DNA of 7,573 nt. Origin: Calditrichia bacterium (GTDB lineage: Bacteria; Calditrichota; Calditrichia; Calditrichales; Calditrichaceae). The translations under genes and the position numbers were made by a program. This document shows positions 6,290-7,573 of the stretch, piece by piece (the stretch's first letter is position 1; each line of letters begins with the position of its first letter). Under the pieces are notes generated by a model that was given only the letters and a program-made list of their open reading frames with translations, had not been told where the DNA came from and searched no databases. The DNA lies in NCBI GenBank assembly GCA_027039465.1, contig JALWEA010000528.1, positions 1 to 7,573 on the forward strand, read 5' to 3'.

Positions 6290-7102
6290 TTAAAACGAAC
6301 AACTGCACATCCGCTCGCTTAATTCCCACAGGCGATTTTGCACCTGCTCGTCGTAAGCAATAGCCGCCGGTTTGGCCGGACCTTGCATATCAAAGTAGTA
6401 GGCGCCGGTGACCGAGGCCACTTCCGGTGAAGTCGCCAAATAAACCGAAGTGCGCGCGCCCTGTTCCACCGATTCGCCGCCCATGCCCCAACCGGCATGC
6501 AATAATTTGGTACTGATTACACCAGGATGCAGACAATTGACCGTGACGTTCTTATTCTTCCATAATTTGGCTAATTTGAACGTAAAAAGAATATTGCACA
6601 GTTTGGAGTAGGCATAGGCGTTGTAGCCCGAGTAACTTTTTTCACCTTGCAGATTGTCAAAGTCAAGTTCATGGCTGTGCGCCATGGAAGCCACGTTAAT
6701 CACTCTGGCCGGTGCGCTTTTCAGGAGCACATCTTTGAGCAGGCAGGTAAGCAGAAAATGCGCCAGATGGTTGACGGCAAAGGTCATTTCAAATCTGTCC
6801 TTACTCAAGCGGCGCGTGGGTTCGAAGACCCCCGCATTGTTAATCAGTACATGCAGGCGGTCGTATTTTTCCTGAACAGCCTGCGCCATTTGCCGTACTT
6901 CCTGCAATGAGGCCAAATCGGCTTTAAAAAAATCGATGTTCGGATTACCCGATGCGGCTATGATTTCTTGCCGCACTTGTTCGCCTTTGGAGGCGTTGCG
7001 TCCGTGCAAAAGAACGGTTGCTCCGCTTTTGGCCAGCTCTCTGGCCGTTTGTTTACCGATGCCATCGGTAGCGCCGGTGATCAGAATAATACGATCTTCC
7101 AT
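6290..7102 (-). CDS. Short-chain dehydrogenase/reductase (SDR), retinol-dehydrogenase-like
   Basis: A 270-residue classical SDR with a Rossmann fold, predicted to be a cytosolic NAD(P)H-dependent oxidoreductase. Visible motifs are TGATDGIG (9-16, cofactor glycine motif), HGRN (33-36; R35 favours NADP), an ADLAS segment (61-65), NNAG (88-91), N111 in FAVNH, S139 in INVASM, and the YxxxK pair Y163/K167 in YAYSK, so the full Asn-Ser-Tyr-Lys tetrad is present. LHPGVI (191-196) is the usual post-catalytic PG motif. The length and the DFDNLQ...YNAYAYSK context resemble the RDH11-14/WW-oxidoreductase-like branch of SDRs; the substrate cannot be deduced. The C-terminus ends in an unusual MCSCSF. The start is supported by AAGGA 7 nt upstream. 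It is a single-gene unit lying between two direct copies of the hairpin array. A short ACTTTT/AAAAGT stem downstream lacks a T-run on this strand. Confidence 0.93.
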   Translation of the reverse strand: MEDRIILITGATDGIGKQTARELAKSGATVLLHGRNASKGEQVRQEIIAASGNPNIDFFKADLASLQEVRQMAQAVQEKYDRLHVLINNAGVFEPTRRLSKDRFEMTFAVNHLAHFLLTCLLKDVLLKSAPARVINVASMAHSHELDFDNLQGEKSYSGYNAYAYSKLCNILFTFKLAKLWKNKNVTVNCLHPGVISTKLLHAGWGMGGESVEQGARTSVYLATSPEVASVTGAYYFDMQGPAKPAAIAYDEQVQNRLWELSERMCSCSF

Positions 7103-7109
7103 GGTATCT

Positions 7110-7114
7110 TCCTT
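7110..7114 (-). promoter_or_regulatory. Ribosome binding site of the SDR gene
   Basis: AAGGA on the minus strand, 7 nt before the ATG at 7102, supports that start. It is consistent with the glycine-rich cofactor motif beginning at residue 9. The next 200 bp upstream (7115-7320) are very AT-rich, with no promoter I would call and no gene. Confidence 0.65.
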
Positions 7115-7321
7115 ATCTCGGTTTTTGGTTTTGTAAATTCTTTAACTGCTGATACGGCAATTTTGAAAAGATAATTGGCCGAGTTATCTTTACTGATAAA
7201 AATAAAAATTAGTTCAATACTAAGCTAAAATAAAATTTTTTAAGCAATATTTGATTTTTACCGTGCAAAACTATAATTCACTTTCGGTTTTACGCGGTAT
7301 TTTTGAAATGTTTATTACACA

Positions 7322-7573
7322 CCGTCCCTTGCGGGACGGGTTATTGGTAGGGGGAAAACGACATTTGTTCCCACAAATGAATTTGTGGGCTAATGTCATA
7401 TCGTCCCTAACAGGACTCCAATTGATGGTGTTGGCGCATTTTTTCCTTGTCCTTATCGGGACGAATTAAAATATCGATTGTTGTAAAATCCATCGCGGAG
7501 CGATGGGATGCAAATAGCCCATTTTTTCAAATATGGGTAAACGGAAACCCACCACACAAAAATGTTGTCCCGA
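7322..7573 (+). repeat. Hairpin array, copy 2 (cut by window edge)
   Basis: This has the same orientation and largely the same module order as the array at 5869-6110. CCGTCCC-TTGC-GGGACGG is at 7322-7339. CCCACAAAT-GA-ATTTGTGGG (7370-7389) lies inside GACATT/AATGTC (7360-7365, 7392-7397). Two degenerate GTCC/GGAC hairpins follow (about 7402-7417 and 7449-7462). CCATCGC-GGA-GCGATGG is at 7490-7506, and CCCATTTTT-TC-AAATATGGG with one mismatch at 7518-7537. The tail ends in TTGTCCCGA at the window edge. Positions 7490-7541 match 6028-6079 at 47 of 52 positions. No IS-like terminal repeat is found to its left; the right end is outside the window. Confidence 0.7.

Noticed and set aside
7251..7469. 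A 72-codon plus-strand open frame
   Set aside because: It runs straight through the hairpin repeats (CCGTCCC and CCCACAAAT modules), has no ribosome site and no recognisable protein content; the frame is a by-product of the repeat sequence.
7322..7573. A CRISPR-like array
   Set aside because: The repeated units are different palindromes at irregular spacing, not one repeat with uniform spacers, and no cas gene is present.

Overview
The window is 7573 bp of moderately AT-rich bacterial chromosome. It carries four intact protein genes, all on the minus strand, separated by intergenic DNA unusually rich in palindromic repeats. A secreted fused M16 peptidase, A/T-only leaders without a Shine-Dalgarno and dispersed GA-loop palindromes suggest the FCB side of the bacterial tree (Bacteroidota, Ignavibacteriota or Calditrichota-like). 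This is inference from general features; there is no rRNA or other marker gene here.

Layout from left to right. Positions 1-369 hold no gene. They contain a 12-bp inverted repeat followed by a T-run (a possible terminator for a plus-strand gene off the left edge), a 155-bp palindromic element of the widespread 'TGTCATTGCGA' type, and a short CGAATA tandem. Positions 370-2946 encode an 858-residue exported zinc metallopeptidase of family M16, with one active-site half and one degenerate half. Positions 2947-3271 hold its upstream region, an inverted repeat, and a 40-codon remnant that looks like the C-terminus of an Xre/HigA-type helix-turn-helix antitoxin. Positions 3272-5547 hold two tandem, paralogous membrane-anchored proteins of unknown function, overlapping by one base (TAATG). 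Positions 5548-6289 hold no gene. They contain a palindromic repeat (5665-5757) and a 433-bp MITE-like element with 16-bp terminal inverted repeats, packed with short hairpins. Positions 6290-7102 encode a short-chain dehydrogenase/reductase. Positions 7103-7573 hold its AT-rich leader and a second copy of the hairpin array, cut by the window edge.

The genes do not form one pathway. The two paralogues are an obvious operon; the peptidase and the SDR appear to be separate units. No defence system, CRISPR array, transposase gene, tRNA or rRNA was found. The most unusual material is non-coding: two directly repeated arrays of hairpins with different stems but similar tight loops, bracketing the SDR gene, plus other palindromic repeat families elsewhere in the window. 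The two paralogous membrane proteins are the most interesting uncharacterised coding content.
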